Below the pieces are notes generated by a model. It did not search any database. It worked only from the letters and a program-made list of their open reading frames with translations, and was not told where the DNA came from. Shown one piece after another: positions 52,206-60,709 of a stretch of 64,000 bases of DNA (the first letter of the stretch is position 1; each line of letters opens with the position of its first letter). The position numbers and the translations under genes are program-made. The stretch covers positions 1-64,000 of the forward strand of contig NZ_JAUCZH010000008.1 of the NCBI RefSeq assembly GCF_030373185.1. Reading direction: 5' to 3'. The DNA is from Tabrizicola sp. (GTDB lineage: Bacteria > Pseudomonadota > Alphaproteobacteria > Rhodobacterales > Rhodobacteraceae).

Positions 52206-53354
52206 ATGCGCGAGATCCTTGGTCGTCTGGTGAGTTTTGACACGGTAAGCTCGAAGCCGAACATCGACCTTATGGTCCATGTGAAAGGGATGCTGGAAGC
52301 AGCCGGGATCGCGGTCCAGCTGATCCCCGATGCCAGCGGCGGCAAGGCCAATCTTTACGCCACCACCGGGCCGTCGGGGGTTGGGGGTGTCATGCTGTCC
52401 GGCCATACCGATGTGGTCCCGGTCGAGGGGCAGGCGTGGTCTCGTCCCCCGTTCCAGTTGACCGAAGGTGAGGGGCGGCTTTACGGGCGCGGCACCACGG
52501 ACATGAAAGGCTTTGTTGCCTGTGCGGTCGCGGCGATGCTGGATGCCGCGCGGCGGCCCTTGCGCGTGCCGCTGCATCTGGCGCTGTCATATGACGAAGA
52601 GATCGGCTGCATGGGGGTGCGCAGTCTGATCGACATGCTGAAGGCGGCCCCGGTGCGGCCCCGTTTCTGCATTGTGGGGGAACCCACGGGGATGCAGGTG
52701 GCAACCGGACACAAGGGCAAGGTCGCGCTTCGTGCCACCTGCACGGGCCGCGAGGGGCATTCGGCACTGGCACCCCTTGCCCTGAACGCGCTGCATCTGG
52801 CGGCGGATTTCCTGGGTGCCGTGCGCGGGTTGCAGGCCGAACTCGCGGTGACGGGACTGCGCGATGGTGATTATGACGTGCCGTATACCACGCTGCATGT
52901 CGGCAAGATGTCGGGCGGGGTGCAGGTCAATATCGTTCCAAATCGAGCGGTTCTGGATTTCGAGATCCGCTCGCTTGCGGGCGAGGATGTGCCTTCCCTG
53001 ATCTGGCGGCTGGAAGCGGCGGCCGAAGCGATCGTCGCCCCCCTGCGGGCCGAATTTCCCGAAGCCGCGATTAGCGTGGAACGGCTGTGGGATTACCCCG
53101 GCCTCGGCACGCCTTCGGATGCCGGGGTGGTCAATTTCGTCAAGGGGCTGACCGGGGCGAACGGGACGATCAAGGTCGCTTTCGGCACGGAAGGGGGCCT
53201 CTTTGATCAGCGGCTGGGGATTCCCACGGTGATCTGTGGCCCGGGATCGATGGCGCAGGGCCACAAGCCCGACGAGTTCGTGACGATTGAACAGCTGGAG
53301 CGGTGCGAGGCGATGCTGGTGGCTTTGATCGGGCGGTTGGAGGTGGGGTTCTAG
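52206..53354 (+). CDS. argE: acetylornithine deacetylase
   Basis: 382-residue M20 metallopeptidase-fold enzyme that removes acetate from N-acetylornithine in arginine synthesis. Metal-site motifs: MLSGHTDVVPVEGQ, GRGTTDMKGFVACA, SYDEEIGCMGVRS (catalytic Glu), VGEPTGMQVATGHKG and the terminal GPGSMAQGHKPDEFV. The dimerisation domain occupies about residues 180-290. ATG at 52206 has GGAG seven bases upstream; ATG at 52194 is the alternative. Confidence 0.92.
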   Translation: MREILGRLVSFDTVSSKPNIDLMVHVKGMLEAAGIAVQLIPDASGGKANLYATTGPSGVGGVMLSGHTDVVPVEGQAWSRPPFQLTEGEGRLYGRGTTDMKGFVACAVAAMLDAARRPLRVPLHLALSYDEEIGCMGVRSLIDMLKAAPVRPRFCIVGEPTGMQVATGHKGKVALRATCTGREGHSALAPLALNALHLAADFLGAVRGLQAELAVTGLRDGDYDVPYTTLHVGKMSGGVQVNIVPNRAVLDFEIRSLAGEDVPSLIWRLEAAAEAIVAPLRAEFPEAAISVERLWDYPGLGTPSDAGVVNFVKGLTGANGTIKVAFGTEGGLFDQRLGIPTVICGPGSMAQGHKPDEFVTIEQLERCEAMLVALIGRLEVGF

Positions 53355-53404
53355 GCTGGCGTTTGCCTTTGGTGGGGCGGGGGACAGTCGGGGCAGGCCC
53401 CGAC

Positions 53405-54010
53405 CTACCGGGTCAGCGATTTCAGGCGGTCAGCCTCATCCGCGCCGATGCGGTAATGGCCGGTCATCGGGTAGGCGAACAGGATGTCTTCCTCGTGCGC
53501 GCCGACACCGATGTTGTGCAGCACAAGCGGGATGCCGTCTTCGGTCCGGCGATCGGACAGGATGCCGATATGGGACAGGTTGCCGGGCAGGGTCCAGGTG
53601 ATGATGTCACCCGGCAGATAGGGCGTGGGGCCGTCGGTCAGCGGCAGGTCGGCGCCGATGCGGGTCAGAAGGGTCCGAAGGTTCGGCACGCGGCGGTGGT
53701 CGATGTTGCGGTCGGGCCGGGTCAGGCCCCAAAGCGGCGGATAGGCGGCGAAATGCCCGGCCATGTCGCGGTGGACCGCAAGTTGCAGGTCGATCCCCCA
53801 TGCATCACGCAGCGCCCGGATCACCACATCGGTGCAGACGCCCCGATCACGCGGCAGGTCGCCACCGGGGAAGGCAAGGGCTGCGTAGGCCGGGTCATAG
53901 GTGACGGTGACGCCGATCTGGGTGCGGGCAGCCTCGGTCAGGCGTGACGGCTCCACCCCGGAAATCGCCGGGCCGGCCAGAAGCACCACAAGAAGGGCAA
54001 GGCTGCGCAT
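53405..54010 (-). CDS. DUF1287 domain exported protein
   Basis: 201 residues. A signal peptide (MRSLALLVVLLAGPAISG) precedes the DUF1287 domain (YijF-like): GVTVTYDPAYAALAFPGGDL, RGVCTDVVIRALRDAWGIDL, DHRRVPNL, PGDIITWTLPGNLSHIGI and VLHNIGVGAHEEDIL. Cys and His positions (VCTDVV, SHIG) recall NlpC/P60-like amidases, but no activity is established for the family. ATG at 54010, back to back with the mnmH gene. Confidence 0.88.
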   Translation of the reverse strand: MRSLALLVVLLAGPAISGVEPSRLTEAARTQIGVTVTYDPAYAALAFPGGDLPRDRGVCTDVVIRALRDAWGIDLQLAVHRDMAGHFAAYPPLWGLTRPDRNIDHRRVPNLRTLLTRIGADLPLTDGPTPYLPGDIITWTLPGNLSHIGILSDRRTEDGIPLVLHNIGVGAHEEDILFAYPMTGHYRIGADEADRLKSLTR

Positions 54011-54110
54011 GTCGAAAAGGATGCGCCTTTCGCAGCAGTCTGGCGAGGGGGGAATTCCGGCCCCTTGTCCGGGGTGGCACCTTTCCGCCGGGGTTGGTAA
54101 TAGCTTCGTG

Positions 54111-55166
54111 ATGGCGATCACCCTTACCTCACTGGCCGACCTTGCGGCGCATGGCTTCGATGACATCATCGACGTGCGCGCCCCTGCGGAATATGCCGAG
54201 GACCATTTGCCGGGGGCGATTTCCCTGCCGGTCCTGAATGACGAAGAACGTGCGCGGGTCGGGACGATCTACAAACAGGTGTCCCCCTTCACGGCCCGCA
54301 AGCTGGGTGCTGCGCTGGTGTCGCGCAATGCGGCGGCGCATCTGGAAGGCGTGCTGGCAGACCGGCCGGGGGGCTGGCGTCCCTTGGTCTATTGCTGGCG
54401 GGGTGGGCAACGGTCGGGCTCGTTCGCGACGATCCTTGGCCAGATCGGCTGGCGCGTGGAAACGCTGGTGGGCGGTTACAAGGCTTGGCGCGGGTTGGTC
54501 GTGGAGGCGGTCTACAACACGCCGGTCAAGGCACCTGTCGTGGTGCTGGATGGCAATACCGGGTCTGCCAAGACCGAGATCCTGAACCTGCTGCCGGGCT
54601 TTGGTGTGCAGGTGATCGATCTTGAAGGTCTGGCGCGACATCGCGGGTCACTGTTCGGGTCGGTGGGTGCGCAGCCGTCGCAAAAGGCGTTCGAGGGTGC
54701 GCTGGCGCAGGCTCTGGCTGGGCTCGACCCATCACGTCCGGTGGTGGTGGAAGCGGAAAGCTCCAAGATCGGTGAGCGGCGGTTGCCGCCGGAAATCTGG
54801 AAGGCGATGATCGCAGCCCCCCGGGTGGCGATTGCCGCCCCCCGCGCCGCGCGGGCCGAGTATCTGGCGCGTGCCTATGGCGATCTGACGGCGGATGCCG
54901 GGCGGTTGGTTGCCACTGTGGACATGTTGCGCCCCATGCACCCGGCCGAGGTGATTGCCGAATGGCAGGCGCTGGCCGGGGCGGGGGCGTTTGTTGCGCT
55001 GGCCGACAGCCTGATGGAACGGCATTACGACCCGCGCTATGGCAAGCACCGGGCGCGGATGGCGGTGAAGGTCGCCGAGGTGCAGGCCGACGATCTGGCA
55101 CCCGACGCGCTGCCGGGGATCGCGGCGCGCGTGGCCGAAGCGGTGCGCGGGCTGGCTGGATTATAG
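54111..55166 (+). CDS. mnmH: tRNA 2-selenouridine synthase
   Basis: 351 residues. An N-terminal rhodanese domain (IIDVRAPAEYAEDHLPGAIS, with the catalytic Cys in LVYCWRGGQRSGS) is fused to a P-loop domain (VVLDGNTGSAKTEILNLL) that binds tRNA. It replaces sulfur by selenium in 2-thiouridine at the wobble position, using selenophosphate. ATG at 54111, with a GTG overlapping it at 54108. It converges on selD, its selenium donor, 70 bp away. Also called ybbB or selU. Confidence 0.95.
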   Translation: MAITLTSLADLAAHGFDDIIDVRAPAEYAEDHLPGAISLPVLNDEERARVGTIYKQVSPFTARKLGAALVSRNAAAHLEGVLADRPGGWRPLVYCWRGGQRSGSFATILGQIGWRVETLVGGYKAWRGLVVEAVYNTPVKAPVVVLDGNTGSAKTEILNLLPGFGVQVIDLEGLARHRGSLFGSVGAQPSQKAFEGALAQALAGLDPSRPVVVEAESSKIGERRLPPEIWKAMIAAPRVAIAAPRAARAEYLARAYGDLTADAGRLVATVDMLRPMHPAEVIAEWQALAGAGAFVALADSLMERHYDPRYGKHRARMAVKVAEVQADDLAPDALPGIAARVAEAVRGLAGL

Positions 55167-55236
55167 CCGGAATATTACGGAAATTCCGGGACGATTCCTG
55201 AGCAGAAACAGCGGACCTGTCGTCAGAGCTGGGCGG

Positions 55237-57429
55237 TCAGGTCGTGACGGTCAGATGCGGTGCGCCCGTTGTGACCGTACCGATGATGGCGGCATCGTGG
55301 CCCGCAGCCTGAAGCTGCGTCAAAAGGTGCGTGGCCTTGTCGGCTGGCACCGCGGCAAGCAAACCGCCTGCCGTCTGCGGATCGGCAAGCAGCAGACAGC
55401 GCGGGTCTTGCGGCGCGGTCATCCGCCAACTGATTGCCGCAAGGTTCGCCGGGTGCAAGGACGATCCGTGGCCCGCCTTGGCCAGATCCAGCGCGCCCCG
55501 CATCAGGGGAATATCGTCCAGCCGGATCGTGGCTGCGGTGGCCGAGGCGTCCAGCATTTCCAGCAGGTGTCCGGCAAGGCCGAACCCGGTGACATCGGTC
55601 ATGGCATGGGCCTCGGCGGCAAGGATTGCAGCGGCGCTGCCTTGGGCGCGGGTCATCTGCGCGATGCATTCGGTCCAGACCTCGCCCAGCATCAAGGACG
55701 GAAGTCGGGCCATGGCCATTTCAGCGGCAAGAATGGTGCCGGACCCGATGCGTTTGGTCAGGATCAGCGCGTCCCCCGGCCTTGCGCCGCCCTTCGCAAT
55801 CGGACGCGCGGCGGTTCCGGTGACGGTAAAGCCAATCGTCAGTTCGGCCCCTTCGGTGGAATGGCCACCGACGATATCCGCCCCCGCCGCGCGGAAGGTG
55901 GCGGCAGCGGTTTGCATGATCTCGGCCAGCATCCGGGCCTGAAGGTCGGGTCCAAGCCGGGGCAGCGTGACCTGCGCCAGCGCCACCTGTGGGGCAGCCC
56001 CCATCGCCCAGACATCGCCAAGTGCGTGCAGGGCTGCAATGCGGGCCATCAGGCGCGGATCATGGGTAAAGGTGCGCAGGTGGTCGGTCGTCAGCACCTG
56101 CACGCCGTCGGGGGTGGACAGGATCGCGGCATCGTCACCGGGGCCAGAGCGGACCTCGACCCGCATCGGTACGGGCAAGGTCGCAAGCGCGGTGGCCAGC
56201 ACCCCCGGCCCAAGTTTCGCACCACATCCACCGCAAAGCGGGCGCTGGTCAACGAAGGCGGCAAGGCCCTCGGTGACGGGGGTCGGCAGGTTTGGTGTGG
56301 GCATTGCGGGATAGTCGGTGAAACGGTCCATGAAGGCGCGGTCGATCCGGTCCTTCAGCCGCCACAGGCGCGGGCCGGTGAAGGACAGCCGCCATTTCTC
56401 GGCCGTGGCAGATTTCCCGCCCAGCGAGATCAGCTTCAGATAGTCGGTTTGCGGGCGGAAGGCGCGCAGCGGCTGGCCTGCAAGGGTGGCGCGCAGGTTG
56501 TGCAAAAGCACCGGTGCGGCGCGGACGGCGAAGACCCCGGCCTTTGGGCGCGGATCGCCGGTGATGGTGGCACAGTCGCCGCTGGCGAAGATCCGGGGGT
56601 CAGAACTGCGCAACGTGGCATCTGTGGTCAGAAAGCCCTGATCCAGCACAAGCCCCGTATCGGCCAGCCAAGGCTGCGGGCGCGCACCGGTGGCAGTCAG
56701 GGTGAAGTCGGAACCGATTGCCTCGCCCGTGGAAAGGGTCACGCTGTCCGCGCCCACTTCGGTGACCTCTGCGCCCGGGCGCAGCGTGACGCCAAGGCTG
56801 GCAAGCTGCCGCAGAACAGTGCGGCGGGCGGCTGCCGAAAGCGCGGGCAAGGGGCTGTCCCCCCGGTCAATCAATGTGACTTGCGCCTTGCTGCCCTGGG
56901 CCTGCAACCGGTGCGCGGTCGCCAGCGCCAGCTCCACCCCGCCAAGACCTGCGCCAAGGATCGTGACGCGGGGATAGGCCAGCCGACGGGCCACAAACGC
57001 CTCCCAGGCGGCGGCATAGGCCCCCAGTGGCTTTGCGGCAACGGCATGGTCTGCTGCGCCGGGCAAGCCGGGCAGGTCCGAGGTGATGCCGATGTCGATG
57101 GCAGCAAGATCATAGGGCAGGGGCGGCTGGCCGGAAAGCCGGATGAGTCGCGCTTCGCGGTCGATGCCGGTGGCACGGTCAAGGATCAGCCGCGCGCCGG
57201 CAAAGCGGGCAAGGCGGACAAGGTCGATCATCAACTCGTCGCGCCGGTAATGTCCGGCGATCAGGCCGGGCAGCATGCCGGTATAGGGTGCCACGGGATC
57301 GGGGTTGATGAGCGTGACGCGGGTGCCGGGCAACGGGTCCATCGCCCACATGCGAAGGACCAGAGCATGGGAATGGCCACCCCCCAGAAGGACAAGGTCG
57401 CGGATCGGGGGCTGGGTTGCCGGGGTCAT
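55237..57429 (-). CDS. selD: selenophosphate synthase fused to an FAD oxidoreductase
   Basis: 730 residues. The first 380 or so form a pyridine-nucleotide-disulfide-type flavoprotein of the NDH-2/sulfide:quinone reductase shape (DLVLLGGGHSHALVLRMW; ILGAGLGGVELALATAHRL; IFASGDCATI). The rest is SelD, with the active-site loop CGGCGAKLGPGVL, GPGDDAAIL, VQVLTTDHLRTF, DIVGGHSTEGAELTIGF and MTDVTGFGLAGHLLEML. SelD makes selenophosphate from selenide and ATP; the flavin domain may prepare the selenium substrate. This fusion is known in some proteobacteria. Start ATG at 57429; 57456 is an alternative. Confidence 0.93.
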   Translation of the reverse strand: MTPATQPPIRDLVLLGGGHSHALVLRMWAMDPLPGTRVTLINPDPVAPYTGMLPGLIAGHYRRDELMIDLVRLARFAGARLILDRATGIDREARLIRLSGQPPLPYDLAAIDIGITSDLPGLPGAADHAVAAKPLGAYAAAWEAFVARRLAYPRVTILGAGLGGVELALATAHRLQAQGSKAQVTLIDRGDSPLPALSAAARRTVLRQLASLGVTLRPGAEVTEVGADSVTLSTGEAIGSDFTLTATGARPQPWLADTGLVLDQGFLTTDATLRSSDPRIFASGDCATITGDPRPKAGVFAVRAAPVLLHNLRATLAGQPLRAFRPQTDYLKLISLGGKSATAEKWRLSFTGPRLWRLKDRIDRAFMDRFTDYPAMPTPNLPTPVTEGLAAFVDQRPLCGGCGAKLGPGVLATALATLPVPMRVEVRSGPGDDAAILSTPDGVQVLTTDHLRTFTHDPRLMARIAALHALGDVWAMGAAPQVALAQVTLPRLGPDLQARMLAEIMQTAAATFRAAGADIVGGHSTEGAELTIGFTVTGTAARPIAKGGARPGDALILTKRIGSGTILAAEMAMARLPSLMLGEVWTECIAQMTRAQGSAAAILAAEAHAMTDVTGFGLAGHLLEMLDASATAATIRLDDIPLMRGALDLAKAGHGSSLHPANLAAISWRMTAPQDPRCLLLADPQTAGGLLAAVPADKATHLLTQLQAAGHDAAIIGTVTTGAPHLTVTT

Positions 57430-57567
57430 CTTTGGGGCTTTTCCTGAAACGGCCATGCCGCCGCTTTTGGGGCGGTTCCGCTGTGACCGCAAGAGAAGGG
57501 TTCGGGCCGTGGCGCTATCGTGATGATGCGGCGCCGCGTTCCGCGGCAATCCTTTCGGGTCGCCTGC

Positions 57568-57582
57568 GCGGGCAAAGCCCGC
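57568..57582. terminator. small hairpin downstream of dnaE2
   Basis: GCGGGC / GCCCGC with a 3-nt loop, about 30 bases past the dnaE2 stop and upstream of selD. Without a U-run it is a weak terminator candidate. The 181-bp gap otherwise shows no gene. Confidence 0.4.
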
Positions 57583-57610
57583 TTGGTTCCGCGGTACTTG
57601 TGGTGAGGGT

Positions 57611-60469
57611 TCAGGCCGCATCCAGCACGGGGCGGAGAAGGTGCATCGGATGGGCGCGCAGCGTGAGGCGCAGGGCGAGGTAATCCTCGACCACCGCTTC
57701 GCCCAGCGTCATTTCGCGGAAGATGACTTCAGGCTCGCGGATCGCTTCGCCCTCCATGTCGGTTGCGAACAGCGGCAGGGCGGGACCAGGGGCAAGGCCC
57801 TCGGCAGCCCAGAGCGCGTCGCGGCGGGAAAGGCCAAGGGCGGCGAAGGCGTCTGCTTCGGCAAGGCGGGCCAGCACTTCGGGGCCGACCCCGGCGCGGC
57901 GCCACACGTCTTCGACCGTGTGATACCCGTTGCCGCGGGCGGTGGTGATCCAGCGTGCCTCATCTTCGGCCATGCCCTTGATCTGGCGAAAGCCAAGGCG
58001 GAGCGTCAGTTCGGGCGGGGCTTTCGGGTCGGCGTCGCCTTGGCTGTGCCATTCCATCCGGTTGTCCCAATCACTGTTCTGGATGCAGGGCGGCAGCACG
58101 GTGACGCCATGTTCGCGCGCATCCCGCACGATCTGGGCCGGGGCGTAAAAGCCCATGGGCTGCGCGTTCAGCAGGGCGCAGGCGAAGATGCCGGGGTGGT
58201 GGCGCTTGATCCATGCGCTGGCGTAGACGAGGAGTGCGAAACTGGCGGCGTGGCTTTCGGGAAAGCCGTAGCTGCCGAAGCCTTCGATCTGGGCAAAGCA
58301 GCGCTTGGCAAAGTCGACATCATAGCCGCGCGCCAGCATGCCCCCGATGAAGCGGTCATGAAATTCGCTGACCGACCCGTGCTTCTTGAAGGTGGCCAGC
58401 GAGCGGCGCAACCGGTCTGCCTCTTCGGGGGTGAACCCCGCGCCGACGATGGCGATCTGCATCGCCTGTTCCTGAAACAGCGGTACGCCAAGGGTTTTCG
58501 ACAGCACCTTGCCCAGCGCGTCAGACGGGAAGCTGACCTGCTCCTGCCCGTTTCGGCGGCGCAGGAACGGATGCACCATGTCCCCCTGAATCGGTCCCGG
58601 GCGAATGATCGCGACCTGAATCACGAGGTCATAAAAGCAGCGCGGGCGCATCCGGGGCAGGAAGTTCATCTGGGCGCGGCTTTCCACCTGAAACACTCCC
58701 AGACTGTCGGCCCGGCAGAGCATCCGGTAGGTCTCGGGGTCTTCCGGCGGCAGGGTGGCCAGCGTGAAGTGCTGCTGGTGGTGCTGGGCCAGAAGGTTGA
58801 AGGCCTTGCGGATGCACGACAGCATCCCCAGCGCCAGAATGTCGATCTTGAGGATCTTCAGCGTGTCGATGTCATCCTTGTCCCATGGGATGACGGTGCG
58901 GTCTTCCATCGTGGCGTTTTCCACGGGGCAAAGTTCGTCCAACCGGCCTTCGGTGATGATGAAGCCGCCGACGTGTTGCGACAGGTGGCGGGGGAAGCCC
59001 TGAATCTCGTCGATCAGCCGCAGGGTCTGGCGCAGGCGGCGGTCTTTCGGGTCAAGCCCGATTTCGGCCAGCCTTGCATCCGTCACCGCGCCCGGTCCGC
59101 CCCAGCCCCAGATCTGGCTGGACATGGCGGCAAGCGTGTCTTCCGACAGGCCCATCGCGCGGCCAACCTCGCGCACGGCACGCTTGCCACGGTAGTGGAT
59201 CACGGTCGCGCACAGCCCCGCGCGGTGGCGGCCGTATTTTTCGTAGATGTGCTGGATCACCTCTTCGCGCCGTTCGTGTTCGAAATCGACGTCGATGTCG
59301 GGCGGTTCGTTGCGCGCCTCGGAGATGAAGCGTTCAAAGACCATGGTGCCGATTTCGGGAGAAACCGAGGTCACCCCCAGCGCGTAGCAGACCACCGAAT
59401 TCGCCGCCGAGCCGCGCCCCTGACACAGGATCCCGCGCGACCGGGCAAAGGCCACGATGTCGTGGACGGTCAGGAAATAGGGCTCGTAGCGCAGCTTGGC
59501 GATCAGGCCAAGCTCATGCGCCATCTGGGTGCGCACCTTTTCAGGTGGGCCTTCCGGATATCGCCAGTTCAGCCCTGCCTCGGCCAGCCGGGCAAGGCGC
59601 TGGCTGGCCGTTTCGCCATCGGCGTTCTCGGACGGGTAGTCATAGCTGAGCTCGTCCAGCGAAAAGGCGGCGCGGGTGGCGATTTCCCCGGCGCGGGCGA
59701 CGGCGGGTTCGAAGCCTGCGAAGATCCGCAGCATTTCCGCCCCCGACCGCAGGCGGCCTTCGTTGTTTGGCAAGGCCCTGCGGCCCAGCTTGTCGACCGG
59801 CACGCCAAGCCGGATTGAGGTCAGCACATCGGCAAGGCGGCGGCGCGATCCGTGGTGCAGGAAGGGCAGGCCGGTGGCGACAGGGGGCAGGCCCAGCCGC
59901 GCGGCCAGACGGGCAAGGCGCTGGAAGCGGTCATGGTCCTGCCCGTCATAGTGCGGGGCCATGGCAAGGCTGACCTGCCCGGGAAAGCGGCGGGCAAGGG
60001 CGCGGGCATGGGCCTGCCAGTGGATCATGTCGATCATCGGGCCGGGCGGGGCTTCGGCCAGTGTCAGGCGCTGGTCGGGGGGCAGGACCAGCATCTCCAG
60101 TCCTTCGCCCCAGTCCAGAAGGTCGGGCAGGGTCAGCCTGCAATCGCCCTTGGCGGCGCGCAGGCGGCCAAGGCTGAGCAGACGGCACAGCCGCCCCCAG
60201 GCTGCCCGGTCGCGTGGCAGGCAGGTGATGGCGAAGCCATCCTCCAGCACGATGCGCGTGGCCGGAATCAGCCGGATGCACGGCCCACCGTCGCGCGCCA
60301 GTTCCCGCGCGCGGGTATGCGCCCGCACGATCCCCGCGACCGAGTTCACATCCGCCACGGCCAGCGCGGTCATCCCCATCCGGGCGGCGCGTTCGATCAT
60401 CTCCTCGGGGTGCGACGCCCCGGTGAGGAAGGTGAAATTCGTCAGCGCAGAGAGTTCGACGAAAGACAT
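57611..60469 (-). CDS. dnaE2: error-prone DNA polymerase DnaE2, C-terminally short
   Basis: 952 residues. PHP domain (TNFTFLTGASHPEEMIERAA), the catalytic palm with EPPDIDVDFEHERREEVIQH and FQVESRAQMNFLPRMRPRCF, fingers (FPESHAASFALLVYASAWIK) and helix-hairpin-helix part (KGMAEDEARWI) mark DnaE2, the translesion polymerase induced by DNA damage. It stops at LRAHPMHLLRPVLDAA, where the family usually continues for well over 100 residues through an OB-fold domain. imuA and imuB, the usual neighbours, are absent here. A LexA box lies 24 bp upstream. The downstream sequence shows no frameshifted remainder. Confidence 0.93.
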   Translation of the reverse strand: MSFVELSALTNFTFLTGASHPEEMIERAARMGMTALAVADVNSVAGIVRAHTRARELARDGGPCIRLIPATRIVLEDGFAITCLPRDRAAWGRLCRLLSLGRLRAAKGDCRLTLPDLLDWGEGLEMLVLPPDQRLTLAEAPPGPMIDMIHWQAHARALARRFPGQVSLAMAPHYDGQDHDRFQRLARLAARLGLPPVATGLPFLHHGSRRRLADVLTSIRLGVPVDKLGRRALPNNEGRLRSGAEMLRIFAGFEPAVARAGEIATRAAFSLDELSYDYPSENADGETASQRLARLAEAGLNWRYPEGPPEKVRTQMAHELGLIAKLRYEPYFLTVHDIVAFARSRGILCQGRGSAANSVVCYALGVTSVSPEIGTMVFERFISEARNEPPDIDVDFEHERREEVIQHIYEKYGRHRAGLCATVIHYRGKRAVREVGRAMGLSEDTLAAMSSQIWGWGGPGAVTDARLAEIGLDPKDRRLRQTLRLIDEIQGFPRHLSQHVGGFIITEGRLDELCPVENATMEDRTVIPWDKDDIDTLKILKIDILALGMLSCIRKAFNLLAQHHQQHFTLATLPPEDPETYRMLCRADSLGVFQVESRAQMNFLPRMRPRCFYDLVIQVAIIRPGPIQGDMVHPFLRRRNGQEQVSFPSDALGKVLSKTLGVPLFQEQAMQIAIVGAGFTPEEADRLRRSLATFKKHGSVSEFHDRFIGGMLARGYDVDFAKRCFAQIEGFGSYGFPESHAASFALLVYASAWIKRHHPGIFACALLNAQPMGFYAPAQIVRDAREHGVTVLPPCIQNSDWDNRMEWHSQGDADPKAPPELTLRLGFRQIKGMAEDEARWITTARGNGYHTVEDVWRRAGVGPEVLARLAEADAFAALGLSRRDALWAAEGLAPGPALPLFATDMEGEAIREPEVIFREMTLGEAVVEDYLALRLTLRAHPMHLLRPVLDAA

Positions 60470-60492
60470 GCGGGCAGCGACTCAGGGATTCG

Positions 60493-60507
60493 GAACAAAG
60501 GTAGAAC
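60493..60507 (-). promoter_or_regulatory. LexA (SOS) box of dnaE2
   Basis: On the minus strand GTTCTACCTTTGTTC is an exact GTTC-N7-GTTC, the alphaproteobacterial LexA site, 24 bp from the dnaE2 start codon. Confidence 0.85.
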
Positions 60508-60645
60508 ATATTGCCACGCCAGCGCCCGCCCGGCCAGCGGCATCGCGGGTTGAAGCGGCTGTCTGATCGAGCGAGTTCCGCGCGCATCCTTGTCTCGCCT
60601 TCTGCGCGCCAAAGGCGCGCAACCGGCTCGGTCAATGCCTCCGGC

Positions 60646-60669
60646 GGGGATATTTGGACAGAGAGGAAG
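60646..60669 (+). repeat. dispersed intergenic element, diverged copy
   Basis: GGGGATATTTGGACAGAGAGGAAG after CCTCCGGC, a variant of the GAGTATTT..AAGAGCAAG element, with a GCGCGCC/GGCGCGC hairpin 30 bp before it. It lies in the 240-bp gap between dnaE2 and the transglycosylase gene. Both genes are on the minus strand, so this plus-oriented copy follows no visible gene. Confidence 0.55.
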
Positions 60670-60709
60670 ACCAAAGGCCGCGCTGGATGGGCGGGCAAGG
60701 TGGCCGCGG

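Noticed and set aside
55255-57447. 730-codon open frame antisense to selD
   Set aside because: It mirrors selD, has no domain and arises from the GC-rich codon bias; selD carries all family motifs.
57430-57610. frameshifted remainder of the DnaE2 C-terminus
   Set aside because: None of the three minus frames shows the OB-fold pattern (VRQRPGTAKGV, DETG, WP); the stretch is hairpin-rich non-coding DNA.
57641-59818. 725-codon open frame antisense to dnaE2
   Set aside because: Shadow frame; dnaE2 motifs are continuous on the minus strand.
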